Source: JALZHR01 sp036389695 (GTDB lineage Bacteria > Acidobacteriota > Blastocatellia > Pyrinomonadales > Pyrinomonadaceae). Taken from it: 9,277 bases of DNA. The stretch covers positions 1 through 9,277 of the forward strand of contig DASVWG010000047.1 in assembly GCA_036389695.1 (NCBI GenBank), written 5' to 3'. The notes beneath the pieces were generated by a model. It saw only the letters and a program-made list of their open reading frames with translations, was not told where the DNA came from and did no database searches. Position 1 is the first letter of the stretch. Every line of letters begins with the position of its first letter. The position numbers were made by a program, and so were the translations under genes. This document shows, piece by piece, positions 1-6,036 of this stretch.

Positions 1-2
1 AC

Positions 3-119
3 GGCGGCGAGCTGGCGGTGCTTTACTGCTTCGTCTTTTTCTACATCGCGTCGCGCGGCTCGGGCGCGTTGAGCGTCGATGCGGCGATGCGGCGCGGCAC
101 GGGCGACGACCGCGCGTGA
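3..119 (+). CDS. DoxX-like membrane protein, 3' end only
   Basis: An open frame enters from the left edge and ends at TGA 117-119, giving 38 C-terminal residues. They start GGELAVLYCFVFFYIASRG, a hydrophobic helix, and end in a polar tail containing SVDAAM. An acidic residue before the last membrane helix and a short tail with a 'xSxD' pattern are typical of DoxX/quinol-oxidase-subunit-like four-helix membrane proteins, so I infer that family. The fragment is too short to exclude another small membrane protein. The next gene begins 99 nt downstream, after a leader with inverted repeats, so the two are probably transcribed separately. Confidence 0.6.
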   Translation, partial: GGELAVLYCFVFFYIASRGSGALSVDAAMRRGTGDDRA

Positions 120-138
120 TATAAAACCGCTTTTAGCG

Positions 139-144
139 TAAAAT
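139..144 (+). promoter_or_regulatory. Candidate -10 box for the Bax-inhibitor gene
   Basis: TAAAAT matches a sigma-70 -10 box in five of six positions and lies 74 nt before the start codon at 219. No good -35 hexamer is seen 16-18 nt upstream, so this is only a candidate. If used, transcription would start near 150 and the leader would contain the inverted repeats at 145-168 and 194-209. Confidence 0.3.
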
Positions 145-171
145 CATTTGTGGACAGACAAACAAATGTCC
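145..171 (+). repeat. Overlapping inverted repeats in a leader
   Basis: CATTTGT (145-151) pairs perfectly with ACAAATG (162-168) around a 10-nt loop. A second pair, GGACA (152-156) with TGTCC (167-171), overlaps the first, so the two cannot form together. A separate TTGTC (194-198) and GACAA (205-209) pair lies just before the ribosome-binding site of the gene at 219. Alternative pairing in a leader fits an operator or a small RNA switch, but nothing identifies a ligand or regulator. Confidence 0.35.
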
Positions 172-218
172 GGATTTATCGTCTAAATAATACTTGTCAG
201 ACACGACAAAGGAAAATT

Positions 219-929
219 ATGAACACATACGAAAACACATTCGGAAACAACTCGGCGGCAAACGCCTTGCCGGAAGAACGCGCAAGGTTTATCCGCAAAA
301 CTTATCTTCATCTGGCGGCGGCGATTCTGGCGTTCGTCGTTCTCGAAGCATTTCTTTTCGCTTCCGGCATCGCCGGCACGATTATGATGACGATGCGTCT
401 GGGCGGCAAATTTTCGTGGCTGCTCGTGCTCGGCGCGTTTATGGGCGTTTCGTGGCTGGCAAGCAGCTGGGCGAATTCGCAGACGTCGAAGCCGATGCAG
501 TATCTCGGATTGATGCTTTACGTCATCGCGGAAGCGATAATTTTTGTGCCGCTGATGTTTGTCGCGGCGAATTTCGGCGGCGGCGACGTGATTGTCAAAG
601 CCGGTATCGTCTCGCTCGGTTTATTTCTGGGCATCACGTCGGTTGTTTTCATCACGCGCTCGGATTTTTCGTTTTTAGGTCCGATTTTAGCCATCGGCGG
701 TTTCGTCGCGCTCGGATTCATCGTCGCCAGCATTTTGTTCGGCTTTAGTCTGGGCAGCCTTTTCGCCTTTATCATGGTTGCGTTTGCGGGAACGGCGATT
801 TTGTATGAAACCTCAATCGTGATGCATCGTTATCACACTTCGCAGCACGTCGCCGCGTCGCTGACGCTGTTTGCGGCAATCGCGCTGTTGTTCTGGTATA
901 TCCTGAGCATTTTCAGTTCGAGAGATTAA
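219..929 (+). CDS. Bax inhibitor-1/YccA-type membrane protein
   Basis: This 236-residue protein has about seven hydrophobic helices after a polar N-terminus of roughly 30 residues. The entry segment, with ALPEERARFIRKTYLHL followed by a long hydrophobic helix, and the closing segment, where ETSIVMHRY leads into a last helix, match bacterial Bax-inhibitor-1 (UPF0005/YccA) proteins. These lie in the inner membrane; some relatives act as pH-sensitive calcium leak channels or modulate the FtsH protease. The function here is inferred from family only. I chose ATG 219 over an in-frame GTG at 150 because AAAGGA (208-213) sits at proper spacing before it and the extra 23 residues are polar and unlike the family. 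A strong terminator follows the stop, so the gene is probably monocistronic. Confidence 0.9.
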   Translation: MNTYENTFGNNSAANALPEERARFIRKTYLHLAAAILAFVVLEAFLFASGIAGTIMMTMRLGGKFSWLLVLGAFMGVSWLASSWANSQTSKPMQYLGLMLYVIAEAIIFVPLMFVAANFGGGDVIVKAGIVSLGLFLGITSVVFITRSDFSFLGPILAIGGFVALGFIVASILFGFSLGSLFAFIMVAFAGTAILYETSIVMHRYHTSQHVAASLTLFAAIALLFWYILSIFSSRD

Positions 930-950
930 CCGGCGAAAGAAAATTTTCAC

Positions 951-980
951 AAAAAGGCGGATTCTGGTGTCCGCCTTTTT
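951..980 (+). terminator. Rho-independent terminator
   Basis: The 11-bp arms (951-961 and 970-980) are perfectly complementary around an 8-nt loop. The GC core GGCGGA/TCCGCC is flanked by A5 on the left and T5 on the right, so the structure could work in both directions. It lies 22 nt after the stop at 929 and closes the Bax-inhibitor gene. Confidence 0.9.
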
Positions 981-983
981 GTT

Positions 984-989
984 TATAAT
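984..989 (+). promoter_or_regulatory. TATAAT -10 box next to a start codon
   Basis: A consensus TATAAT ends 7 nt before the ATG at 997, directly behind the terminator. Transcription would begin at or within a base or two of the start codon, giving a leaderless mRNA. The -35 region (about 961-966) is poor because it falls inside the terminator hairpin. No spaced Shine-Dalgarno is present, only AAAGAG touching the ATG. Confidence 0.55.
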
Positions 990-996
990 CAAAGAG

Positions 997-1500
997 ATGT
1001 TCGAAAATTCTCTGACGCGCCGCATTGCGGAATTTTTAATCGAAATCGGATTGGAAATCGTTCCGCAACGGCTGGACGAAAACACGTTTCTTTCCGGCAT
1101 TCTTATTGAAGACGGAAAAATTCTGGTCGATGAAGCAAAGCTCGCGTTTCCGGGCGACTTGCTGCACGAAGCCGGGCATCTGGCGGTGACGCCGAAAAAT
1201 CTGCGCGCTCATCTGAGCGACGAAATCGCTCTGCCCGCCGAATTTGATATAGACGCCATCGAGAGCGCGGCAATCGCGTGGTCATACGCCGCCGCCTTGC
1301 ATCTTAATCTGAATCCGCGCGTCGTTTTTCACGAAAGCGGTTATAAAGGACGCTCGGAATCTTTATTGCTGAACTTCAGTCTCGGCGTTTACATCGGCGT
1401 CAATACGCTCGAAAGCGCGGAAATGACTGCCACGGGCGAAAACGCGCGGCGTCGCGGCGTTTCGCTCTATCCGCAAATGCTGAAATGGCTGCGCGATTAA
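997..1500 (+). CDS. Conserved HExxH (zincin-like) protein
   Basis: This 167-residue soluble protein has no signal peptide or membrane segment. HEAGH at residues 57-61 is an HExxH zinc-metallopeptidase motif. A conserved-looking helix around residues 86-100 (ESAAIAWSYAAALHL) begins with Glu89, placed where a gluzincin supplies its third zinc ligand. The later VVFHESGYKG segment (residues 109-118) and the glycine-containing stretch at about 128-135 resemble a conserved uncharacterised bacterial family I recall. I infer a zinc-binding fold. Peptidase activity and substrate are unknown, and no domain name can be given safely. ATG 997 is preferred to GTG 967 because 967 lies in the loop of the preceding terminator. 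The MFS gene follows 67 nt later with its own ribosome-binding site. Confidence 0.75.
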   Translation: MFENSLTRRIAEFLIEIGLEIVPQRLDENTFLSGILIEDGKILVDEAKLAFPGDLLHEAGHLAVTPKNLRAHLSDEIALPAEFDIDAIESAAIAWSYAAALHLNLNPRVVFHESGYKGRSESLLLNFSLGVYIGVNTLESAEMTATGENARRRGVSLYPQMLKWLRD

Positions 1501-1538
1501 ATCCTGAGATTGAAAATAACCGGCGTTCGTCGTTAAAC

Positions 1539-1546
1539 TATAAAAT
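1539..1546 (+). promoter_or_regulatory. Possible -10 element before the MFS gene
   Basis: TATAAAAT contains two overlapping -10-like hexamers 22 nt before the ATG at 1568. The only TTGAAA nearby (1510-1515) is 23 nt away, too far for a standard spacer. The gene may instead be read through from the zincin-like gene, since no terminator separates them. The ribosome-binding site AAGGGA at 1556-1561 is clear. Confidence 0.3.
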
Positions 1547-1567
1547 AGTACGAGCAAGGGAATTTTA

Positions 1568-2905
1568 ATGTCTTCAAACATCGCGCCAGCCAATTCGACC
1601 TCAAAACTGCCTGCCGTTTTTCGCGCTTTCAAACATCGCAATTTTCAACTGTTCTTCGGCGGTCAAATCGTTTCCTTAACCGGAACGTGGATGCAGTCGG
1701 TCGCGCAGAGCTGGCTGGTTTACCGGCTGACGGGTTCGGTCGCGCTTTTGGGATTAATCGGTTTTGCCGGACAATTTCCGGTTTTTCTGCTGACGTCTTT
1801 CGGCGGCGCGATTGCCGACAAATACAACCGTCAGCGAATCCTCGTCACGACGCAAACCTGCTCGATGATTCTCGCCTCGATTCTGGCAGCGCTGGGGCTG
1901 ACCGGCACGATTGCCGTCTGGCATATTTTCGTGCTGGCGTCGCTCGGCGGCGTCATCAACGCTTTCGATATTCCGACGCGGCAGTCTTTTGTCGTCGATA
2001 TGGTCGGCAAAGACGATTTGCTCAACGCCATTGCGCTGAATTCCTCGATGTTTAACGGCGCGAGAATTATTGGTCCCGCCGTCGCCGGAATTCTGGTTTC
2101 GGCGGTCGGCGAAGGCTGGTGCTTTTTCGGCAACGCCGTCAGCTACATCGCCGTCATTACAGGGCTTTTGTCGATGCGTCTGGCGCGGAAACAAATCGTC
2201 GCCAGCGAAGGCTCGGCAATCGAAAAAATCAAGGAAGGCTTCCGCTTCGTGATAAAAACCGCGCCGGTTCGCGCGCTGCTTTTGCTGCTCGGTCTGGTCA
2301 GCTTGATGGGAATGCCGTATGCCGTCCTGATGCCGATTTTCGCCGAAGAGATTTTGCACGGCGGCGTGCGCGGGCTGGGAATTTTGATGGGCGCGAGCGG
2401 TTCGGGCGCTTTAGTTGCCGCGCTTTTTCTGGCATCGCGGAAAAGCATCAAAGGCTTGGGACGCCTGGTGGCGATTTCGTCCGGCACTTTCGGCGCGTTT
2501 CTGATTTTGTTTTCGTTTTCGCGCTCGTTCTGGCTGTCCGCCGCGCTGCTCGCGCCCGCCGGATTTTCGATGATGCTGCAAATGTCTTCGTCAAACACGC
2601 TGGTGCAGTCGATGGTTCCGGACGAGCTGCGCGGGCGCGTGATGGCGGTTTATTCGATGATGTTTATGGGCATGGCTCCGCTCGGGGCGCTGATGGCTGG
2701 CTCGCTCGCCGGAATTTTAGGCGCTCCGGCGACGGTCGCGCTCGGCGGCGCGGTCTGCATCGTCGGCTCGATTTTATTCAGCCTGCGCCTGCCGAAGCTG
2801 CGCCATGAAGCGCGCGAAATCATCGTCGCGCTGCAGATGACCGGCGGCGAGCCAGCCTCGAAAGCGTCGTTTCAACAACCGGCGCTGGTCACTTCCAAAA
2901 AATAA
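1568..2905 (+). CDS. Major facilitator superfamily exporter
   Basis: This 445-residue inner-membrane protein has about twelve hydrophobic helices. It opens with the FRAFKHRNFQLFFGGQIVS start typical of the MFS_3/EntS-like drug and siderophore exporter branch, followed by GTWMQSVAQSWLVY in helix 1. The loop between helices 2 and 3 carries the MFS motif A signature, GGAIADKYNRQRI (residues 79-91). The second half repeats the motif as PDELRGRVMAVYSM, usual for this branch. The C-terminal 40 or so residues are hydrophilic and cytoplasmic. Export by proton antiport follows from the family; the substrate cannot be told. The ATG is set by AAGGGA 6 nt upstream. Its neighbours are a zincin-like gene and a zinc-ribbon gene with its own promoter, and neither points to a substrate. 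Confidence 0.92.
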   Translation: MSSNIAPANSTSKLPAVFRAFKHRNFQLFFGGQIVSLTGTWMQSVAQSWLVYRLTGSVALLGLIGFAGQFPVFLLTSFGGAIADKYNRQRILVTTQTCSMILASILAALGLTGTIAVWHIFVLASLGGVINAFDIPTRQSFVVDMVGKDDLLNAIALNSSMFNGARIIGPAVAGILVSAVGEGWCFFGNAVSYIAVITGLLSMRLARKQIVASEGSAIEKIKEGFRFVIKTAPVRALLLLLGLVSLMGMPYAVLMPIFAEEILHGGVRGLGILMGASGSGALVAALFLASRKSIKGLGRLVAISSGTFGAFLILFSFSRSFWLSAALLAPAGFSMMLQMSSSNTLVQSMVPDELRGRVMAVYSMMFMGMAPLGALMAGSLAGILGAPATVALGGAVCIVGSILFSLRLPKLRHEAREIIVALQMTGGEPASKASFQQPALVTSKK

Positions 2906-2940
2906 ATTTTAAAAGCCGGCGGGGAACGTGAAAATAAATA

Positions 2941-2970
2941 TTGAAAGCGGGCGGCGGATTATTTTAGAAT
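2941..2970 (+). promoter_or_regulatory. Sigma-70-like promoter for the zinc-ribbon gene
   Basis: TTGAAA (2941-2946) and TAGAAT (2965-2970) are separated by 18 nt, each one mismatch from the sigma-70 consensus. The predicted start point near 2976-2978 leaves only about 4-6 nt before the ATG at 2982, and no Shine-Dalgarno sequence is present. The mRNA would be nearly leaderless. Confidence 0.6.
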
Positions 2971-2981
2971 AAGCGCTACTT

Positions 2982-3260
2982 ATGCAGAATCAGTTACAAA
3001 ATCAATACGCGCCGTGCCCGAAATGCAGTCAATCAATCGCCCAGAAGGTGGGCTTTACGTGGTGGGGCGGAGTTTTAGGTCCGAAGCTTATGACGCACGT
3101 CAAATGCGGCGCGTGCGGCACAGCCTACAACGGCAAAACCGGCAAAGACAACACGACGAATATTGCTATTTATTTAATCGTCAGCGCCGTCATCGCCTTT
3201 TTTCTGATGCTGGTTGTTTTCTTCGCTCTCGGCGTTTTGACGTATGTCTCGAACAGGTGA
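2982..3260 (+). CDS. Small zinc-ribbon, single-helix membrane protein
   Basis: This 92-residue protein carries a CPKC knuckle (Cys12, Cys15) and a CGAC knuckle (Cys42, Cys45), which together would bind one zinc ion. Between them lies GFTWWGGVLGPKL, a segment I recall as conserved in uncharacterised proteins of Acidobacteriota and Planctomycetes. A polar NGKTGKDNTT stretch follows, then one hydrophobic helix at about residues 61-88. The N-terminal ribbon is probably cytoplasmic and the helix anchors it in the membrane. The function is unknown. ATG 2982 has no ribosome-binding site, but the promoter just upstream and the full zinc knuckle downstream support this start. The gene converges on xseB, 46 nt away. 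Confidence 0.8.
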   Translation: MQNQLQNQYAPCPKCSQSIAQKVGFTWWGGVLGPKLMTHVKCGACGTAYNGKTGKDNTTNIAIYLIVSAVIAFFLMLVVFFALGVLTYVSNR

Positions 3261-3275
3261 TTTTCCGGGCGGCGC

Positions 3276-3291
3276 GCGAAAATCTTTTCGC
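3276..3291. terminator. Weak hairpin between convergent genes
   Basis: GCGAAAA (3276-3282) and TTTTCGC (3285-3291) form a short inverted repeat in the 46-nt gap where the zinc-ribbon gene and xseB converge. The A and T tracts lie inside the stem and there is no free T run after it, so it is only a possible bidirectional stop signal. Confidence 0.3.
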
Positions 3292-3306
3292 CGGATTCGG
3301 CTGGAT

Positions 3307-3612
3307 TTAGAAAGGCGTTTCGTCTTCCTCGTCCGTCTCGTCTTCAAAACGGATGCGGCGTTTGATTTTCGGCGATGAATCTTTAATGTCTTCCTGCCCG
3401 ACGACATTCAGCGACGGATTGCCATCCGCGTCTTTGAGCAAAACTTCGATTCTTCTTTCCGCCTGATTTAAACGTTCCTGACATTCGCGCGACAGGCGCA
3501 CGCCGTCTTCAAAAAGCTTGAGGCTTTCTTCGAGCGGCAAATCGCCTTCTTCGAGCCGCCGCACGATTTTTTCCAGATTTGATAAAGACGCTTCAAACGT
3601 CTGATTTTTCAT
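3307..3612 (-). CDS. xseB: Exonuclease VII small subunit
   Basis: This 101-residue protein has the XseB core in its first 60 residues: FEASLSNLEKIVRRLEEGDL, then LPLEESLKLFEDGVRL, and a helix ending in LNQAERRIEVLL. These form the helical hairpin that binds the XseA C-terminal region; the exonuclease VII complex degrades single-stranded DNA from both ends. The remaining 40 residues are a charged, mostly acidic tail beyond the usual length (about 60-80). The start is fixed by AAAGGA at 3620-3625, 7 nt before the ATG. That Shine-Dalgarno is one heptad unit at the base of the long hairpin upstream. xseA lies in the same direction but is separated by the DUF2939-like gene and two hairpins, whereas the two xse genes are often neighbours. 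Confidence 0.95.
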   Translation of the reverse strand: MKNQTFEASLSNLEKIVRRLEEGDLPLEESLKLFEDGVRLSRECQERLNQAERRIEVLLKDADGNPSLNVVGQEDIKDSSPKIKRRIRFEDETDEEDETPF

Positions 3613-3619
3613 AAGTTAG

Positions 3620-3720
3620 TCCTTTGTCATTCGTCCTTTGTCCTTTGCCGATTGAACATAAATTGTGTTCTCAATTTTCATTCAACCAACGAAGGACAAA
3701 GGACGAAGGACGAATGACGA
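3620..3720. repeat. Heptad-repeat hairpin between xseB and its upstream gene
   Basis: The left arm (3620-3647) is four 7-bp units of the type TCCTTTG or TCATTCG. The right arm is the same kind of array on the other strand. Positions 3626-3647 pair with 3697-3718: 22 positions with a single mismatch, which is a G-U pair in RNA. The roughly 50-nt centre has its own small stem (GAACA 3654-3658 with TGTTC 3666-3670). The element begins 1-3 nt after the preceding stop codon and runs into the ribosome-binding site of xseB. No T run follows, so it does not look like a classical terminator. Confidence 0.85.
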
Positions 3721-3721
3721 A

Positions 3722-4516
3722 TCATTTAAAAATATCTTCGACCTTTTTCATTATATCCTGCAGGTTTTGGACGCCGAGTTTTTCGCCCGCTTTTTTGATG
3801 CCGCCTTTGGTCGAAGCGGCGATTAGCTCCTGCCCGATTTTTTCGGCGATGCGGCGCGCGAGCGGCTCGTCTTTGATGGCGATTATTTTCCACAAATCGC
3901 CGTTGCGCTGCATCGTCACTTCGATTTCGCGTTCGGGAATTTTGCTTTTGATGAAAGCCTTGTCGTTTTCGGTTTGAATCTCGACGGCGCGACCGGCAAA
4001 CAGCGCAATCGCCCACCACGGGACGCTTTCAAACGGCTGCGTTTTTTCGCGAATCACGCGCGGCAGCTCCTCTTTCGCGCGCTGTTTGATGGCGGGCATT
4101 ATCGGCGCGGCGCTTTCCTTGACCTTCGCAATCTGCGCGGGCGGCAGATTGCGCCCGTAAAGCTCGACCGCTTTATCGGTAATCTGCGGCAGGAAGCTAT
4201 CGACAACGGCTTCCGTGTCAACCAGTTGCGCGATTTGCTGATTATCGTCGCGCCGCGCCGCATCGACCAGCAGCGCGAGCGAATACTGCGGCGTGGCTTT
4301 CACGCTCTGCCAGTAAAAATATCCGCCCAGACCGGCGACGAGCAGAAAAGCGAGCAGCAAAATTCCCAGCACGCCCAAAACTTTGCCGACGCGGCTGCGC
4401 TTTTTTTTCGGCGCGGCTTCATCCGGCACGAAAGAAACATTTTCCTTGACGACCGCCGGTTCTTCCGCCTGCTGTTCTTCTTTCGGCTCGTGTAAATTTA
4501 CGGTAAAACGTGACAT
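3722..4516 (-). CDS. DUF2939-like membrane-anchored protein
   Basis: This 264-residue protein has a polar cytoplasmic N-terminus ending in a basic patch (KKKRSR, residues 37-42). One hydrophobic helix follows at about residues 44-69, then an extracytoplasmic domain. The segment around residues 75-112 (TPQYSLALLVDAARRDD, then a valine-aspartate rich helix) and the later strand pair ending in DLWKIIAIK (residues 207-215) resemble DUF2939 proteins, where a repeated-sounding 'SPYYAL..L..A....D' start is typical. I recognise the pattern but cannot confirm the family. The role is unknown. It sits between xseA and xseB with a heptad-repeat hairpin on each side. The start codon has no good Shine-Dalgarno; the nearest purine run, AAAGG, is about 16 nt away inside the upstream hairpin. 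Confidence 0.75.
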   Translation of the reverse strand: MSRFTVNLHEPKEEQQAEEPAVVKENVSFVPDEAAPKKKRSRVGKVLGVLGILLLAFLLVAGLGGYFYWQSVKATPQYSLALLVDAARRDDNQQIAQLVDTEAVVDSFLPQITDKAVELYGRNLPPAQIAKVKESAAPIMPAIKQRAKEELPRVIREKTQPFESVPWWAIALFAGRAVEIQTENDKAFIKSKIPEREIEVTMQRNGDLWKIIAIKDEPLARRIAEKIGQELIAASTKGGIKKAGEKLGVQNLQDIMKKVEDIFK

Positions 4517-4531
4517 TTATTTTTAAAGATG

Positions 4532-4634
4532 ACCTTTGATTTTTGAGCTTTGACCTTTGGGAATTTTAATGACGATTTGAGTCGTCAATTAAAGAAATCA
4601 AAGGTCAAAGCTCAAAAATCAAAGACCAAAAATC
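4532..4634. repeat. Heptad-repeat hairpin between xseA and the DUF2939-like gene
   Basis: The arms at 4534-4559 and 4599-4624 are perfectly complementary over 26 bp. They consist of 7-bp units such as ACCTTTG, ATTTTTG and AGCTTTG. The right array continues past the stem, toward xseA, with two more units (GTCTTTG and ATTTTTG read on the minus strand). The central 39 nt hold a second perfect stem, TGACGA (4570-4575) with TCGTCA (4582-4587), so the whole element can fold as one long stem. It fills most of the 140-nt gap and ends 17 nt before the start codon at 4516. Confidence 0.9.
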
Positions 4635-4656
4635 AATCATTAATCGCGCGCCAAAT

Positions 4657-6036
4657 TTATTCTGTCTTTAAAACTTCCGCTTCAAGTTTCCCATTTGCCA
4701 GACGGATTTTCAATTTGTCCTTAATCTTAACCTGCGCGGCGTCGCGCAAAATCTCGCCCGCGCCGGTTTCGACAATCGAAAAGCCGCGCTTTAAAACCGA
4801 GAGCGGCGAGAGCGCGTCCAGAGCCGCCATTGTGACGTTCAAGCGGTCTCCGGCGTTGTCCGTGACAGACCTGGCGGCGGACGTTTGGCGCTGCCGGAGC
4901 AAAGCCAGACGGGTTTGATTTTTGGAAACCATCTGCGCCAGCCTGACCGGCGAAAGGCGATTTATCAAAGCTTCCAGACGCTTTTCGTTACGCTTTAATT
5001 TTTCGTCAAAAGCGTCGTTCAATCTCGCGCCCGCATCGTCCAGCTCATAGCGCCAATCCTTAATTTTCTGCGGAAACTCGACGAAAACCGGCGACATCGC
5101 CAATTCCTGCCAGTCCGAGCGCAGATGCAGCAATTTGTAATTGATTATCTGAAACAAATCTTCGGTGCGCTGGCGGATAAAGGCTTCGATTTGGTCTTCG
5201 CTTTCGGCGACGATTTCGGCGGCGGCGCTCGGCGTCGGCGCGCGGCGGTCGGCGACAAAATCGGCAATCGTAAAATCAATTTCGTGCCCGACGGCGGAAA
5301 TCACCGGAATTTTCGAATTGCGAATCGCGCGCGCGACTCTTTCTTCGTTAAAAGCCCATAAATCTTCCGATGAGCCGCCGCCGCGCCCGACGATTAAAAC
5401 GTCGATTTTTTCCCGCGCCGTTTTGTTGTATTCGTTCGCCAGTTCGATGGCGCTGGTGATTTCTTCGCCCGCCGTTTCGCCCTGCACGCGCGTCGGAATC
5501 AAGGTGATGTGAACCGTTCGCGTGCGTCTGGACAGAACGTTCAGAATATCGTGAAACGCCGCGCCGTTCGGGCTGGTCACGACGCCGATTCTTTTGGGGA
5601 AAAACGGCAAATCGCGTTTCAAATCTTCGTCGAATAAACCTTCGCGCGCCAGCTTCGCCTTGATTTGCTCAAACGCGACTTTCAAAGCGCCTTCGCCGAC
5701 CGGCTCCAGCGATTCGACCAGAATCTGATATTCGCCTTTCGGCTGGTAAACGCTCAATTTCCCGCGCACGCGCACCTGAAGCCCGTCAAACGGCTGAAAG
5801 CGAATCCGCAGATTATTGCGGATGTAGCAAGCGGCTTTGAGCTGCGAAAAACCGTCGTGCAGCGTGAAATACCAGTGACCGGAATTGGCGGCGAGGAAAT
5901 TAGTAATCTCGGCTTCAATCCAGACGGAGGCGAAGCCGCGCTCCAACGCGCCTTTCACCTGTTCGTTCAGTTCCGTGACGGTCAAAGGTCGGCGTTCCTG
6001 CTCGTCGAAAAGAGATTGTAAAAGCGGCGATTTCAT
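4657..6036 (-). CDS. xseA: Exonuclease VII large subunit
   Basis: This 459-residue protein is full length for XseA. An OB-fold at about residues 18-115 includes the SGHWYFTLHD strand (52-61). The catalytic domain has FPKRIGVVTSPNGAA (146-160), GRGGGSSEDLWAFNEE (217-232) and a GHEIDFTIADF block (250-260) running into a RRAPTPSAAAE segment. A long coiled-coil region (about 275-400) and the C-terminal SPLSVLKRGFSIV (410-422) follow, the parts that bind XseB and close the barrel. The enzyme cuts single-stranded DNA to oligonucleotides in mismatch repair and damage processing. ATG 6036 overlaps the stop of the HNH gene in an ATGA, so translation is probably coupled. Its first 10 codons are part of a 29-bp repeat found again at 6929-6957, so this 5' end may have been rebuilt during insertion of the cassette. 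Confidence 0.96.
   Translation of the reverse strand: MKSPLLQSLFDEQERRPLTVTELNEQVKGALERGFASVWIEAEITNFLAANSGHWYFTLHDGFSQLKAACYIRNNLRIRFQPFDGLQVRVRGKLSVYQPKGEYQILVESLEPVGEGALKVAFEQIKAKLAREGLFDEDLKRDLPFFPKRIGVVTSPNGAAFHDILNVLSRRTRTVHITLIPTRVQGETAGEEITSAIELANEYNKTAREKIDVLIVGRGGGSSEDLWAFNEERVARAIRNSKIPVISAVGHEIDFTIADFVADRRAPTPSAAAEIVAESEDQIEAFIRQRTEDLFQIINYKLLHLRSDWQELAMSPVFVEFPQKIKDWRYELDDAGARLNDAFDEKLKRNEKRLEALINRLSPVRLAQMVSKNQTRLALLRQRQTSAARSVTDNAGDRLNVTMAALDALSPLSVLKRGFSIVETGAGEILRDAAQVKIKDKLKIRLANGKLEAEVLKTE
5999..6027 (-). repeat. Direct repeat copy 1, within the xseA 5' end
   Basis: These 29 bp are identical to 6929-6957, exactly 930 bp away (310 codons). In xseA they cover codons 4 to 13, encoding PLLQSLFDEQ. 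Past the perfect block the copies differ at three adjacent bases (Ser codon TCG here, AGC in the other) and then agree again, up to the start codon (ATG here, GTG there). Confidence 0.95.

Noticed and set aside
150..218. Extension of the Bax-inhibitor protein to GTG 150
   Set aside because: The added 23 residues are polar and unlike the family, there is no ribosome-binding site before 150, and the region holds inverted repeats. ATG 219 has a good site.
967..996. Extension of the zincin-like protein to GTG 967
   Set aside because: This start lies in the loop of a strong terminator, upstream of the TATAAT box.
1510..1538. TTGAAA (1510) as the -35 of the MFS promoter
   Set aside because: It is 23 nt from the -10-like TATAAAAT, and a 17-nt spacer gives only TTAAAC, so no convincing pair results.
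1754..2808. Long open frames on the opposite strand and in shifted frames across the MFS gene (up to 229 codons)
   Set aside because: They overlap a full-length, clearly recognisable MFS protein. Their translations are rich in arginine, glutamine and aspartate with no domain pattern, as expected for out-of-frame readings.
3620..4634. CRISPR-like or simple tandem repeat array
   Set aside because: The units are 7 bp with no spacers and are arranged as facing arms of hairpins, so they are not CRISPR; the facing arrays also make them more than a plain tandem repeat.
4550..4918. Plus-strand open frame of 122 codons starting in the hairpin
   Set aside because: It runs antisense through the end of xseA, begins inside the repeat arms, and shows no family features.
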